DNA from: Lentzea pudingi
Lineage (GTDB): Bacteria; Actinomycetota; Actinomycetes; Mycobacteriales; Pseudonocardiaceae
Assembly (NCBI RefSeq): GCF_014646255.1
Contig: NZ_BMNC01000004.1
Coordinates: 512,480 to 576,479, forward strand
Length of the DNA: 64,000 nucleotides
Direction: 5' to 3'
In this document: positions 32,195-40,956 of the stretch, in pieces
How positions within the stretch are numbered: the first letter of the stretch is position 1
Layout of the letters: the number at the start of each line of letters is the position of its first letter
Notes under the pieces: model-generated
Told to the model about the DNA's origin: nothing
The model's database searches: none
The model's input: only the letters and a program-made list of their open reading frames with translations
Position numbers and translations under genes: made by a program

Positions 32195-32415
32195 GGAGTG
32201 AAGCTCCTACGGCGTTTCGGGGGATGTCGCCGGAACCGTAGTGAGATCAACATCCCCCTGACATCGGGTGAGATCCCTAGACTTCCGGCGGCCGAACTCC
32301 TTAGGGGCCGAAGGTCACCCGTTAGGGGGACGTCGAACTCGTTAGGGGTACCGCTTCCACCCGCAGACGCCGAACGGCGGCACGGCCGGTGACGACCGTG
32401 CCGCCGCTCGCGTGA
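32195..32415. promoter_or_regulatory. IniB-like gene promoter with repeated CCCCTAA and GATCTCAC elements
   Basis: The 221-bp region upstream of the IniB-like gene holds TTAGGGG three times at 32301-32307, 32322-32328 and 32342-32348, at 21- and 20-bp spacing (two helical turns). On the gene strand they read CCCCTAA; the first and third are followed by GAGTTCG one base later. Closer to the gene, GTGAGATC occurs twice (32241-32248 and 32268-32275). The pattern suggests an activator or sigma-linked stress promoter. Confidence 0.55.
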
Positions 32416-33840
32416 TCAGTCGAGCTCCGCCTCCGCCTTCGCGATCGCCGCGAACTCCTCCTCCGGAGCGTTCGCGACCAGGTGATGACGGCTGTAGAAC
32501 CAGTAGTACGCCACGGCGACCAGCACGATGCCCGCTGTCACAGCAGCAGCGACCTCGTCCACGAAGAACGTCGCGATGACCGCCGCGACGGCGAGAACGA
32601 GAGCCACGCTCGTGGTCACCACACCGCCAGGAGTCCGGTACGGGCGTGGCAGGTCCGGCGCTGTCTTTCGCAGAACGATGTGCGACAGCATCATCAGCAC
32701 GTAGGACAGTGCGGCACCGAACACCGCGATGTTGATGAGCCGGGCACCACCCGTGACGGGGTCGATCGTCTTCATCGTCGTCGCCAAGACGAACCCGATG
32801 GTGCCGGGCACGATCAGCGCCAGGTACGGCGTCTTGCGCTTGCCGGTCTTCGACAGCCAGCGCGGCAGATAACCCGCGCGCGACAACGCGAACAGCTGCC
32901 GCGAGTAGGCGTAGATGATCGAGAAGAACGACGCGACCAGACCCGCGAGACCGACGTAGTTCACGAGCTGCGCCAGGAACGTGTCACCGCCGTAGGCCGC
33001 CCGGACCGCCTCGGGCAACGGGTTCCCGGACGCCTCCAGCGCCTTCGAGCCCGCACCGCCGGGCGCCACGAGCAGGATCGCCGCCGCGAACACCAGCAGC
33101 ACGACCATCGCGCCGATGATCCCGCGAGGCATGTCCCGCTTGGGATCCCGCGCTTCCTCGGCGGCCAGCGGCACGCCCTCCACCGCGAGGAAGAACCAGA
33201 TCGCGAACACGATCGCGCCCCACGCCCCGGTCACGCCCATCGGCAGGAACGAGCCGTCGCCGATGTCGAACAGCTTGGCGGAGTCGAACTTCGGGATCAT
33301 GCCCGCCACGAACGCGACCAGCGCGACGACGGCGACACCGGTGATCACGAACATCACCCGCAGCGCCTCGCCGACGCCGTAGAGGTGGATGCCGACGAAG
33401 ACGATGTAGCACGCGAGGTACACCGGCCACGTGGCGTCCAGCAGACCGAGAGCCTTGACGTAGTCGCCGATGAACACCGAGATCGCCGCGGGAGCGATGG
33501 CGTACTCGATGAGGATGGCGATACCTGTGGCGTACCCGCCCAACGGGCCGAGCGCGCGCCTCGCGAAACCGTAGCCCGCGCCCGCGACGGGCAGCGCTGA
33601 GGCGAGTTCGGCGAGACCGAACACCATGCACGTGTACATCGTCGCCATCAGGATCGTGGCGACCAGCATCCCGCCCCAGCCACCCTGGGCGAGGCCGAAG
33701 TTCCACCCGGCGAAGTCGCCGGAGATCACGTACGAGACACCCAGCCCGGCCAGCAGGACCCACCCCGCCGCGCCACGCTTGAGCTGACGGTGCTCCAGGT
33801 AGTCGCTGCTCACCTTCTCGTACTCGACGTGCTTGGCCAT
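32416..33840 (-). CDS. APC family amino acid/ethanolamine permease
   Basis: The product is 474 aa with about 12 membrane helices. It closely resembles ethanolamine permeases: VLLAGLGVSYVISGDFAGWNFGLA, GLAELASALPVAGAGYGFARRALGP, WFFLAVEGVPLAAEEARDPKRDMPRG and YSRQLFALSRAGYLP. ATG 33840 gives the family N-terminus (MAKHVEYEKV). It diverges from the GlnA-like ligase gene 111 bp away, which suggests coordinated uptake and gamma-glutamylation of an amine such as ethanolamine. Confidence 0.87.
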   Translation of the reverse strand: MAKHVEYEKVSSDYLEHRQLKRGAAGWVLLAGLGVSYVISGDFAGWNFGLAQGGWGGMLVATILMATMYTCMVFGLAELASALPVAGAGYGFARRALGPLGGYATGIAILIEYAIAPAAISVFIGDYVKALGLLDATWPVYLACYIVFVGIHLYGVGEALRVMFVITGVAVVALVAFVAGMIPKFDSAKLFDIGDGSFLPMGVTGAWGAIVFAIWFFLAVEGVPLAAEEARDPKRDMPRGIIGAMVVLLVFAAAILLVAPGGAGSKALEASGNPLPEAVRAAYGGDTFLAQLVNYVGLAGLVASFFSIIYAYSRQLFALSRAGYLPRWLSKTGKRKTPYLALIVPGTIGFVLATTMKTIDPVTGGARLINIAVFGAALSYVLMMLSHIVLRKTAPDLPRPYRTPGGVVTTSVALVLAVAAVIATFFVDEVAAAVTAGIVLVAVAYYWFYSRHHLVANAPEEEFAAIAKAEAELD

Positions 33841-33951
33841 ATGGACTCCTAACAGTCCTTTAAGCAGTGGTTGAGGGTGGCGCTCGTCACCCGGTGGTGT
33901 CAAGATGATGCGGTCAATGGCTCGCAGACATACCTTTGGAGGAACGCGGAG

Positions 33952-35292
33952 ATGCTGACCGTCGAGGAGTTGAGCGTGGCCGTGGACGCCGGTGAGATCG
34001 ACACCGTCCTGGTCGCGATCGTGGACATGCAGGGTCGCCTGCAGGGCAAGCGGTGCGCCGCTCAGTACTTCCTCGACGAGGTTCTCGGCCACTCCGCGGA
34101 GGGCTGCAACTACATGCTCGCGGTCGACGTCGAGATGAACCCGGTCAGCGGCTTCGAGATGTCGAGCTGGGAGCGCGGGTACGGCGACTTCGTGATGAAG
34201 CCCGACGTCGAGACGCTCCGCCGCGTGCCGTGGCAGGAGGGCACCGCCCTTGTCATGTGCGACGTCGTCTGGGAGAACGGTGACCCCGTCGTCGCCTCGC
34301 CGCGGCAGATCCTGCGCAAGCAACTCGACCGGCTCGCCGCGCTCGGCCTGGACTGCTACGTCGGCACCGAGCTGGAGTTCATCCTCTTCGAAGACTCCTA
34401 CGAGCAGGCGTGGAACGCCGGCTACCGCAACCTCACGCCGTCCAACCAGTACAACGTCGACTACTCGTTGCTCGGCACCGCGCGCGTGGAACCGTTGCTG
34501 CGCGCCATCCGCAACGGCATGACGGGCGCGGGCATGGTCGTCGAGTCGGCCAAGGGGGAGTGCAACCCCGGCCAGCACGAGATCGCGTTCAAGTACACGA
34601 CGGCACTGCGCACCTGCGACCAGCACGCGATCTACAAGAACGGCTCCAAGGAGATCGCGTCGCAGCAGGGCAAGGCGCTCACGTTCATGGCGAAGTACAA
34701 CGAACGCGAGGGCAACTCCTGCCACATCCACCTGTCCTTGCGCTCCAAGGACGGTGAGCCGGTCTTCGCCGAGGGCCACGGCATGTCGAAGCTGATGAAG
34801 CACTTCCTCGCGGGCCAGCTGGCCGCGCTGCGCGAGTTCACCTACTTCCTCGCCCCGAACATCAACTCCTACAAGCGTTTCGTGCAGGGCTCGTTCGCGC
34901 CGACCGCCGTCGCGTGGGGCCGGGACAACCGCACGTGCGCGCTCCGGGTCGTCGGTCACGGCCAGTCCCTGAGGTTCGAGAACCGGGTACCCGGCGGGGA
35001 CGTCAACCCGTACCTCGCGGTGGCGGCGCTGATCGCGGCCGGTCTGCACGGCGTCGAGCAGGAGCTGGAGCTGGAGGACGAGTTCGTCGGCAACGCCTAC
35101 GCGTCCGACCGCCCGACGGTGCCGACGACGCTGCGCGAGGCCGCGGACCTGTTCGCGGCCAGCGAGATCGCGCGGTCGGCGTTCGGCAAGGAGGTCGTCG
35201 ACCACTACCTGAACGCGGCGAAGGTCGAGCTCGCGGCGTTCGACGCGGCGGTCACGGACTGGGAGAAGGTACGCGGTTTTGAGCGCCTCTAA
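33952..35292 (+). CDS. Glutamine synthetase-like gamma-glutamyl-amine ligase (GlnA3/GlnA4-type)
   Basis: The product is 446 aa. The glutamine synthetase catalytic domain is complete: YVGTELEFILFE, KGECNPGQHEIAFKY, NSCHIHLSLRSKDG, NSYKRFVQGSFAPTAVAWGRDNRTCALRV and the FENRVPGGDVNPYLA loop. Relatives in Streptomyces ligate glutamate to ethanolamine (GlnA4) or polyamines (GlnA3) rather than ammonia. The neighbouring ethanolamine-type permease and gamma-glutamyl hydrolase favour that role. GGAGG lies 9 nt before ATG 33952; a frame from 33871 adds unlikely residues. Which amine it uses cannot be told from sequence. Confidence 0.87.
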   Translation: MLTVEELSVAVDAGEIDTVLVAIVDMQGRLQGKRCAAQYFLDEVLGHSAEGCNYMLAVDVEMNPVSGFEMSSWERGYGDFVMKPDVETLRRVPWQEGTALVMCDVVWENGDPVVASPRQILRKQLDRLAALGLDCYVGTELEFILFEDSYEQAWNAGYRNLTPSNQYNVDYSLLGTARVEPLLRAIRNGMTGAGMVVESAKGECNPGQHEIAFKYTTALRTCDQHAIYKNGSKEIASQQGKALTFMAKYNEREGNSCHIHLSLRSKDGEPVFAEGHGMSKLMKHFLAGQLAALREFTYFLAPNINSYKRFVQGSFAPTAVAWGRDNRTCALRVVGHGQSLRFENRVPGGDVNPYLAVAALIAAGLHGVEQELELEDEFVGNAYASDRPTVPTTLREAADLFAASEIARSAFGKEVVDHYLNAAKVELAAFDAAVTDWEKVRGFERL

Positions 35293-35974
35293 GCCACTCA
35301 TCGGCATCAGCACCTACCTGGAGCGCACGCGCTTCGGGCACTGGGACGTGGAGGCCGCGGTGCTCTACCGCGGCTACCTCGACTGCGTGGTCCAGGCGGG
35401 CGGCAACCCCGTCATGCTGCCCCCGGTCGGTGCCTGGAACGCCGAGACCATCGCGTTCCTCGACGGCCTGGTGATCGCGGGCGGCGCCGACGTCGACCCC
35501 GCCGCCTACGGTGCCGAGAAGCACGAGAAGACCGGCGAGCCGCACCCCACCCGTGACGAGGCCGAGTTCGCGCTGGTCGAGGCCGCGTTGAAGCTCGACC
35601 TGCCGGTGCTCGGGGTGTGCCGGGGCATGCAGGTCCTCAACGTGGCACTGGGCGGCACGCTGCACCAGCACATCGAGGGCCACAACCCGGCGCCCGCGGT
35701 GTTCGAGCACACCGAGATCGCCGTGGCCGAAGGCTCCGCGCTGCACCGGGTTCTCGGCGATCGAACGACCGTTCAGTGCCACCACCACCAGTCGCTCGAC
35801 CGGATCGCCGACGGGCTCCGCGTCACCGCGCAGGCACCGGACGGCACGGTCGAGGCCGTCGAACTGGAGGGCGCGCGGTTCGTCGTGGGCGTGCAGTCGC
35901 ACCCCGAGCAGGACATCGAGGACCTGAGGCTGTTCGAAGCACTCGTGGACGTGGCAAGGAGTAGAGCGCTGTGA
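35279..35974 (+). CDS. Gamma-glutamyl-amine hydrolase (peptidase C26, PuuD-like)
   Basis: The product is 231 aa and a class I glutamine-amidotransferase-like hydrolase. The nucleophile is Cys114 in GVCRGMQVLN, with His208 and Glu210 in VQSHPEQ. GGADVDPAAYG is typical of PuuD and other gamma-glutamyl-GABA hydrolases. It would release glutamate from the oxidised gamma-glutamylated intermediate. The TTG start lies 14 bp inside the ligase gene, indicating coupling. Confidence 0.9.
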   Translation: MSASKPLIGISTYLERTRFGHWDVEAAVLYRGYLDCVVQAGGNPVMLPPVGAWNAETIAFLDGLVIAGGADVDPAAYGAEKHEKTGEPHPTRDEAEFALVEAALKLDLPVLGVCRGMQVLNVALGGTLHQHIEGHNPAPAVFEHTEIAVAEGSALHRVLGDRTTVQCHHHQSLDRIADGLRVTAQAPDGTVEAVELEGARFVVGVQSHPEQDIEDLRLFEALVDVARSRAL

Positions 35975-37323
35975 GCTTTGACGTCATCAACCCGGCCACC
36001 GAGAAGGTCGTGCGGACCGTCCCGCACACCACTCTCGATGACACGGACGCGGCGATCAGCCGGGCGCAGAAGGCGTTCGAGAGCTGGCGGGACGTCGCAC
36101 CCGGCGACCGCGCCCGGCTGCTGCGCAGGTTCGCGGAGGTCGTCGACTCCCACGTCGAGGAGCTCGCGCTGCTCGAAGTCGAGAACTCCGGCCACACCAT
36201 CGGCAACGCGCGGTGGGAGGCGGGCAACGTCCGCGACGTGCTGCAGTACTACTCGGCCGCGCCGGAACGCCTGTTCGGCAAGCAGATCCCGGTCGCGGGC
36301 GGGCTCGACGTCACGTTCCACGAGCCGCTCGGCGTGGTCGGCGTGATCGTGCCGTGGAACTTCCCGATGCCCATCGCGGGCTGGGGGTTCGCGCCCGCTC
36401 TCGCGGCCGGCAACACCGTCGTGCTCAAACCTGCCGAGATCACGCCGCTGACCGCGATCCGGCTGGGCGAGCTCGCGCTGGAGGCGGGCATCCCGGAGGG
36501 CGTCTTCCAGGTGCTGCCGGGCAAGGGCAGCGTCGTCGGCAACCGGTTCGTCACGCACCCGTTGGTGCGCAAGGTCGTCTTCACCGGCTCCACCGAGGTC
36601 GGCAAGCAGATCATGGCCGGCTGCGCGAACCAGGTGAAGCGGGTGACGCTGGAGCTGGGCGGCAAGTCCGCGAACATCGTCTTCGCGGACTCCGACCTGG
36701 AGAAGGCCGCCGCCACCGCGCCGTACGGGGTGTTCGACAACGCCGGGCAGGACTGCTGCGCGCGTTCGCGGATCCTCGTGCAGGCCAGCGTCTACGACAG
36801 GTTCATGGAGCTGCTGGAGCCCGCGGTCAAGGGCGTGAAGGTCGGCGAGCCCGGTGACGAGGCCACCGAGATGGGGCCGCTCATCAGCGCGGCGCACCTG
36901 AGCAAGGTCACGTCTTACGTCCCAGACGACGCGCCCGTCGCGTTCCGGGGCAGCGCGCCGGACGGACCGGGTTTCTGGTTCCCGCCGACCGTGCTCACGC
37001 CCGCCTACGACCACCCGGCGGTCACCGAGGAGATCTTCGGCCCGGTCGTCGTCGTGCTGCCGTTCACCGATGAGGCCGACGCGATCCGCATCGCGAACGA
37101 CTCCGAGTACGGCCTGTCCGGTTCCATCTGGACCCAGGACGTCGGCCGTGCGATCCGCGTCTCACGGGCCGTCGAGGCCGGGAACCTCTCGGTGAACTCG
37201 CACTCGTCCGTCCGCTACTCGACGCCGTTCGGTGGCGTGAAGCAGTCCGGGCTCGGCCGTGAGCTCGGCCCGGACGCGCTCGACTCGTTCACCGAAGTCA
37301 AGAACGTCTTCATCGCCACCTGA
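35971..37323 (+). CDS. Aldehyde dehydrogenase (PuuC/GabD-like)
   Basis: The product is 450 aa. NAD(P)-dependent aldehyde dehydrogenase motifs are present: PWNFPMPIAGW, FTGSTEVGK, ELGGK with general base Glu228, and GQDCCARSR with catalytic Cys262. It starts in a GTGA overlap with the hydrolase gene. In the gamma-glutamylation model it oxidises the gamma-glutamyl-aldehyde formed after the alcohol or amine step. It is shorter at the N-terminus than typical 480-500 aa relatives. Confidence 0.92.
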   Translation: MSFDVINPATEKVVRTVPHTTLDDTDAAISRAQKAFESWRDVAPGDRARLLRRFAEVVDSHVEELALLEVENSGHTIGNARWEAGNVRDVLQYYSAAPERLFGKQIPVAGGLDVTFHEPLGVVGVIVPWNFPMPIAGWGFAPALAAGNTVVLKPAEITPLTAIRLGELALEAGIPEGVFQVLPGKGSVVGNRFVTHPLVRKVVFTGSTEVGKQIMAGCANQVKRVTLELGGKSANIVFADSDLEKAAATAPYGVFDNAGQDCCARSRILVQASVYDRFMELLEPAVKGVKVGEPGDEATEMGPLISAAHLSKVTSYVPDDAPVAFRGSAPDGPGFWFPPTVLTPAYDHPAVTEEIFGPVVVVLPFTDEADAIRIANDSEYGLSGSIWTQDVGRAIRVSRAVEAGNLSVNSHSSVRYSTPFGGVKQSGLGRELGPDALDSFTEVKNVFIAT

Positions 37324-37358
37324 TTCCGGACAGACCCGAACGACGAGGAGAACAAGAG

Positions 37359-38126
37359 ATGGTGCAGCGACTCGAGGGCCGGGTGGCCGTCGTGACGGGT
37401 GGCGGCAGCGGGATCGGACTCGCGACCGCGCGCAGGTTCGCGAGCGAGGGCGCGAAGGTCGTCGTCGCCGACCTCGACCCCGCGTCGGGCAAGGCGGCCG
37501 CGGACGAGGTCGGCGGGCTGTTCGTCCAGGTCGACGTGACCGACGAGGAACAGGTCAAAGCGCTGTTCCAGACCACTGTGGACACTTACGGCAAGCTGGA
37601 CATCGCGTTCAACAACGCCGGTATCTCGCCGCCCGACGACGACTCGATCCTCACCACGGGCCTCGAGGCGTGGGAACGCGTGCAGAAGGTGAACCTCACG
37701 TCGGTTTATTTGTGTTGCAAGTACGCCATTCCGCACATGCAGGCGGGCGGCAAGGGTTCCATCATCAACACGGCGTCGTTCGTGGCGACGATGGGCGCGG
37801 CGACGTCGCAGATCTCCTACACGGCGTCGAAGGGCGGCGTGCTCGCGATGTCGCGTGAGCTCGGCGTGCAGTTCGCGCGCGAGGGCATCCGCGTCAACGC
37901 CCTGTCTCCCGGCCCGGTCAACACCCCGCTGTTGCGGGAGCTGTTCGCGAAGGACCCGGAGCGGGCCGCGCGCCGGCTCGTCCACGTACCGCTCGGTCGG
38001 TTCGCCGAACCCGAGGAGATCGCCGCTGCGGTCGCGTTCCTGGCGTCCGACGACTCGTCGTTCATGACCGCGTCGAACTTCCTCGTGGACGGCGGCATCG
38101 CCGGCGCGTACGTGACACCGCTCTAG
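37359..38126 (+). CDS. SDR family oxidoreductase in the amine cluster
   Basis: The product is 255 aa and a canonical classical SDR: VVTGGGSGIGLATA, FNNAGISPP, INTASFVA with the catalytic Ser, and SYTASKGG (YxxxK). PGPVNTPLLRE follows. GACGAGGAG-type ribosome sequence precedes ATG 37359 by a short gap. Located after the aldehyde dehydrogenase, it could oxidise the alcohol group of a gamma-glutamyl-ethanolamide. That assignment is inference from context. Confidence 0.9.
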   Translation: MVQRLEGRVAVVTGGGSGIGLATARRFASEGAKVVVADLDPASGKAAADEVGGLFVQVDVTDEEQVKALFQTTVDTYGKLDIAFNNAGISPPDDDSILTTGLEAWERVQKVNLTSVYLCCKYAIPHMQAGGKGSIINTASFVATMGAATSQISYTASKGGVLAMSRELGVQFAREGIRVNALSPGPVNTPLLRELFAKDPERAARRLVHVPLGRFAEPEEIAAAVAFLASDDSSFMTASNFLVDGGIAGAYVTPL

Positions 38127-38290
38127 GCCCCGTCCTGCAAGTCCGCCCGCGACAGTCGCGGCCGAGGGCCCCGGAGGCGGCACCGCCACAACGCCCGAAT
38201 ACCTCCGGTATGAGGACGTCGCGGCGGCACCACCTCCGGGACTCTCGACCGTGACTCTCATCGAACAGACCTACAGGACAGGGCCCAGCC

Positions 38291-38989
38291 ATGACGGAGC
38301 ACGCGCAGGACGCGTTGTTCCGCCCGGTGCGGGCGGGCAACGCGTTCGAGGAGACCGTCGAACGGCTCATGCAGTCCATCCGGCTCGGCGTCGTCGCGCC
38401 GGGGGAGCGGCTGCCGTCCGAACGGGAACTGGCCACCCGGCTCGGCGTGAGCCGGGTGACCGTGCGCGAGGCCATCAGGTCGTTGCAGGAGAACCATTTC
38501 GTGGAGTCCCGAAGGGGACGGTACGGCGGTACGTTCGTCAACGAGGTGCTGCCGAAGTCCGCGCCCGCCAAGGAGTTCGGCGACCTCCACGACGTGCTGA
38601 CGCTGCGCAGGGTGCTCGAGACCGGTGCGGCGGAGACGGCGGCGGGACGGTCTCTGGGGCCCGCCGAACGGCGCGGGCTGCGCGCTCGCCTGGAGGAGGC
38701 CTCCACGTCGACGGTCGCGGAATACCGGCGCAAGGATTCACGTCTGCACCTCGCCATCGCCGAGGCCACCGGCTCCGCGGCGCTGACCGCCGCCGTCGCC
38801 GAGTCGCGGATGCGCGCGAACGAGCTGCTCGACCACATCCCGCTGCTCGAACCGAACCTCGCGCACTCCAACGCCCAGCACGAGCGCGTCATCGCCTCCA
38901 TTTTGGACGGAGACCCAGCCGGGGCGCGCCGGGCGATGGCCGAGCACCTCGACGGCACCGCCTCGTTGTTGCGGGGCTTCTTGGTCTGA
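38291..38989 (+). CDS. GntR family (FadR-type) transcriptional regulator
   Basis: The product is 232 aa. The winged helix covers about residues 15-80 (PGERLPSERELATRLGVSRVTVREAIRSLQE). The all-helical FCD effector domain follows, with its metal-binding pattern (LTLRRVLETGAAETAAGR, DSRLHLAIAEATGS, HERVIASILDGDP). It lies directly downstream of the amine cluster on the same strand, so it probably represses that cluster. The effector would be an acid or amine intermediate. The 164-bp gap before it holds no gene. Confidence 0.9.
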   Translation: MTEHAQDALFRPVRAGNAFEETVERLMQSIRLGVVAPGERLPSERELATRLGVSRVTVREAIRSLQENHFVESRRGRYGGTFVNEVLPKSAPAKEFGDLHDVLTLRRVLETGAAETAAGRSLGPAERRGLRARLEEASTSTVAEYRRKDSRLHLAIAEATGSAALTAAVAESRMRANELLDHIPLLEPNLAHSNAQHERVIASILDGDPAGARRAMAEHLDGTASLLRGFLV

Positions 38990-39174
38990 CCGGTCAGACT
39001 CCGGCGATTGCCGCAGTGGGAGCGCTACCGGGCATCTTGCGGGCGGTGTGAAAACGTTTACAGGTCCAAATGTCCCGTTGTCATGCGAATTCCGCATGAC
39101 ACAAGGCTTGGCCTGAGCCTTGCGGACAGTTACCGTCCGAATACCTCGGGGACTTGCAGCGCGAGGAGCTGTTG
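38990..39174. promoter_or_regulatory. Intergenic region with strong dyads before the acyl-CoA synthetase
   Basis: This stretch is more AT-rich than its surroundings. TGTCATGCG-aattc-CGCATGACA at 39079-39101 is a perfect 9-bp dyad. AAACGTTT (39052-39059) is a palindrome. AAGGCT/AGCCTT (39103-39121) and CGGAC/GTCCG (39123-39139) form further dyads. The main dyad lies 74 bp before the acyl-CoA synthetase ATG and is the best operator candidate there. Confidence 0.5.
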
Positions 39175-40818
39175 ATGCCAGGGTTGCGCAAGGTGTTTCG
39201 CGACGCCATGGGCCGGGTGCACTCACTCCGTGTTCTGTCCGCCGCGGGCATGGTGAGTCTCACGAACTTCAAGATGTCCGTGGAGGCGCTGAGAGAGGTC
39301 AAGGTCTGGGGGCCGAACGTCACGGCGCTGCGCCGTTCCGTCCGGCTGAACCCCGACGGCGTCGCGATCGTCGACGACCGCGGCTCCGTCACGTACCGGC
39401 AGCTCGACCGGCGTTCCAACGCCATCGCCCAGGGCCTGCGCTCGCTGGGCGTCCAGCACATGCACGTCGTCGCGCTGATGTGCCGCAACCACCGCGGCAT
39501 GGTCGAGTCCCTGCTGGCGTGCGCGAAGCTCGGCGTGCGCGTGCTGCTGGTGAACACGGGGTTCGGCGCGCCGGTCGTCCTGGACCTCCTGCAACGTGAA
39601 CGCGCGTCGGTCGTCATCCACGACGAGGAGTTCACGCCGCTGTTCCACCAGCTGCCCCCGTCGATCCCGCGCTGGCTCTCGTGGTCGCGCGACGGACTGG
39701 ACCGTCGCACGCCGACACTCGACCAGCTGGTCGCCAAGGCGCCGCGCGGCGAACTGGAACCGCCGCGCGAACCGGGCGTCGTGATCCAGCTGACGTCCGG
39801 CACGACCGGTACGCCCAAGGGCACGGCCCGCGAGATCAAGTCGGTGCTCACCGCGTCGGACTTCCTCGACCGCATCCCGATGCGCTCGGGCGAGTCGACG
39901 TTCATCGCCGCGCCGATCTTCCACTCCGTCGGCTACTCGCACCTGACGCTCGCCATGTCGCTGGGCTCGCGCGCGGTCCTGCACCGCCGCTTCGACCCGC
40001 GCAAGACGCTGTGGTCGGTGCAGGGCCAGCGCTGCACCACGCTCGTCCTGGTGCCGACGATGCTGCAGCGGATCATGGAACTCGACCGGCACGTGCTCGA
40101 CTCGTTCGACCTGTCGCACCTGAGCGTCGTGTTCTCCTCCGGCTCGCCGATCTCGCCCGACCTGGTGGAGCGCACCCAGGCCGTCCTGGGCCCGGTGCTC
40201 TACAACCTCTACGGCTCAACGGAAGTCGCCGTCGCCACCGTCGCCACACCGGAGGACCTCGAGGCCGCCCCGTCCAGCGTCGGCCTGCCGCCGCACAACT
40301 GCGTGGTGCGCATCTACGACGAGCAGGGCAACCGGGTCACGCGGTCGTTCGTGACGGGCAAGATCTACGTGCGCGGCTCACTGACCGTGGACCTGTACAC
40401 GGACGGCTCGCAGAAGGAGTCCATCGACGGGCTCGTCGCGACCGGCGACCTCGGGCACTTCGACCCCAGCGGCCGGCTGTACTTCGACGGCCGCGAGGAC
40501 GACATGATCGTGTCCGGCGGCGAGAACGTGTACCCGGTCGAGGTCGAGAACCTGCTCATGACGCACTACCGCGTGCGCGACGCGGCGGTGCTCGGCGTAC
40601 CGGATCCCGAGTACGGGCAACGGTTGCGCGCGTTCGTGGTGCCGGTGGCGGGGACGCGGATCGACGTCCGCGAGCTGCGCGAGTTCGTGCGCACCCGGCT
40701 GGCGCGGCACAAGGTGCCGCGTGAGGTCGTCGTGGTGCCGCAGTTGCCGCGCAACGCGACCGGGAAGGTGCTGCGGCGTCAGCTGCTGGCGATCAGGCTG
40801 GGACCGCAGCCGCATTAG
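39175..40818 (+). CDS. AMP-binding acyl-CoA synthetase
   Basis: The product is 547 aa. The adenylation signature TSGTTGTPKGTAREI, NLYGSTEV, the ATGDLGHFDPSGRLYFDGREDDMIVSGGENVYP hinge region (in order) and the C-terminal NATGKVLRRQL Lys are all present. It resembles the long-chain fatty-acyl-CoA ligases of actinomycetes (FadD group). ATG 39175 has GAGGAG 6 nt upstream. The substrate chain length cannot be read. It stands alone behind a dyad-rich promoter. Confidence 0.9.
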   Translation: MPGLRKVFRDAMGRVHSLRVLSAAGMVSLTNFKMSVEALREVKVWGPNVTALRRSVRLNPDGVAIVDDRGSVTYRQLDRRSNAIAQGLRSLGVQHMHVVALMCRNHRGMVESLLACAKLGVRVLLVNTGFGAPVVLDLLQRERASVVIHDEEFTPLFHQLPPSIPRWLSWSRDGLDRRTPTLDQLVAKAPRGELEPPREPGVVIQLTSGTTGTPKGTAREIKSVLTASDFLDRIPMRSGESTFIAAPIFHSVGYSHLTLAMSLGSRAVLHRRFDPRKTLWSVQGQRCTTLVLVPTMLQRIMELDRHVLDSFDLSHLSVVFSSGSPISPDLVERTQAVLGPVLYNLYGSTEVAVATVATPEDLEAAPSSVGLPPHNCVVRIYDEQGNRVTRSFVTGKIYVRGSLTVDLYTDGSQKESIDGLVATGDLGHFDPSGRLYFDGREDDMIVSGGENVYPVEVENLLMTHYRVRDAAVLGVPDPEYGQRLRAFVVPVAGTRIDVRELREFVRTRLARHKVPREVVVVPQLPRNATGKVLRRQLLAIRLGPQPH

Positions 40819-40838
40819 GGCATTGGGGCGGAACGCAC

Positions 40839-40875
40839 GCCACAGCAGAACGAGGGGGACTAATCCGGCTGTGGC
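40839..40875. terminator. Hairpin after the acyl-CoA synthetase gene
   Basis: GCCACAGC (40839-40846) and GCTGTGGC (40868-40875) form a perfect 8-bp stem with a 21-nt loop, 20 nt after the stop codon. It probably acts with the larger hairpin just downstream. Confidence 0.45.
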
Positions 40876-40894
40876 GCGCGTTCCTGGTTTTGGG

Positions 40895-40950
40895 GAGCGC
40901 ACGACCCGTGTCGGTCGTCGGGGAATCGGTTCGGCACGGGTCGTGCGCTC
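40895..40950. terminator. Strong bidirectional hairpin terminator
   Basis: GAGCGCACGACCCGTG (40895-40910) and its exact complement CACGGGTCGTGCGCTC (40935-40950) form a perfect 16-bp stem around a 24-nt loop. It lies between two convergent genes, 6 bp after the end of the minus-strand gene. This is one of the longest perfect stems in the window. Confidence 0.7.
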
Positions 40951-40956
40951 GGTCGG

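Noticed and set aside
33841..35313. Minus-strand extension of the permease frame upstream of 33840
   Set aside because: It is antisense to the glutamine synthetase-like gene; the permease family starts at the MAKHVEY methionine.
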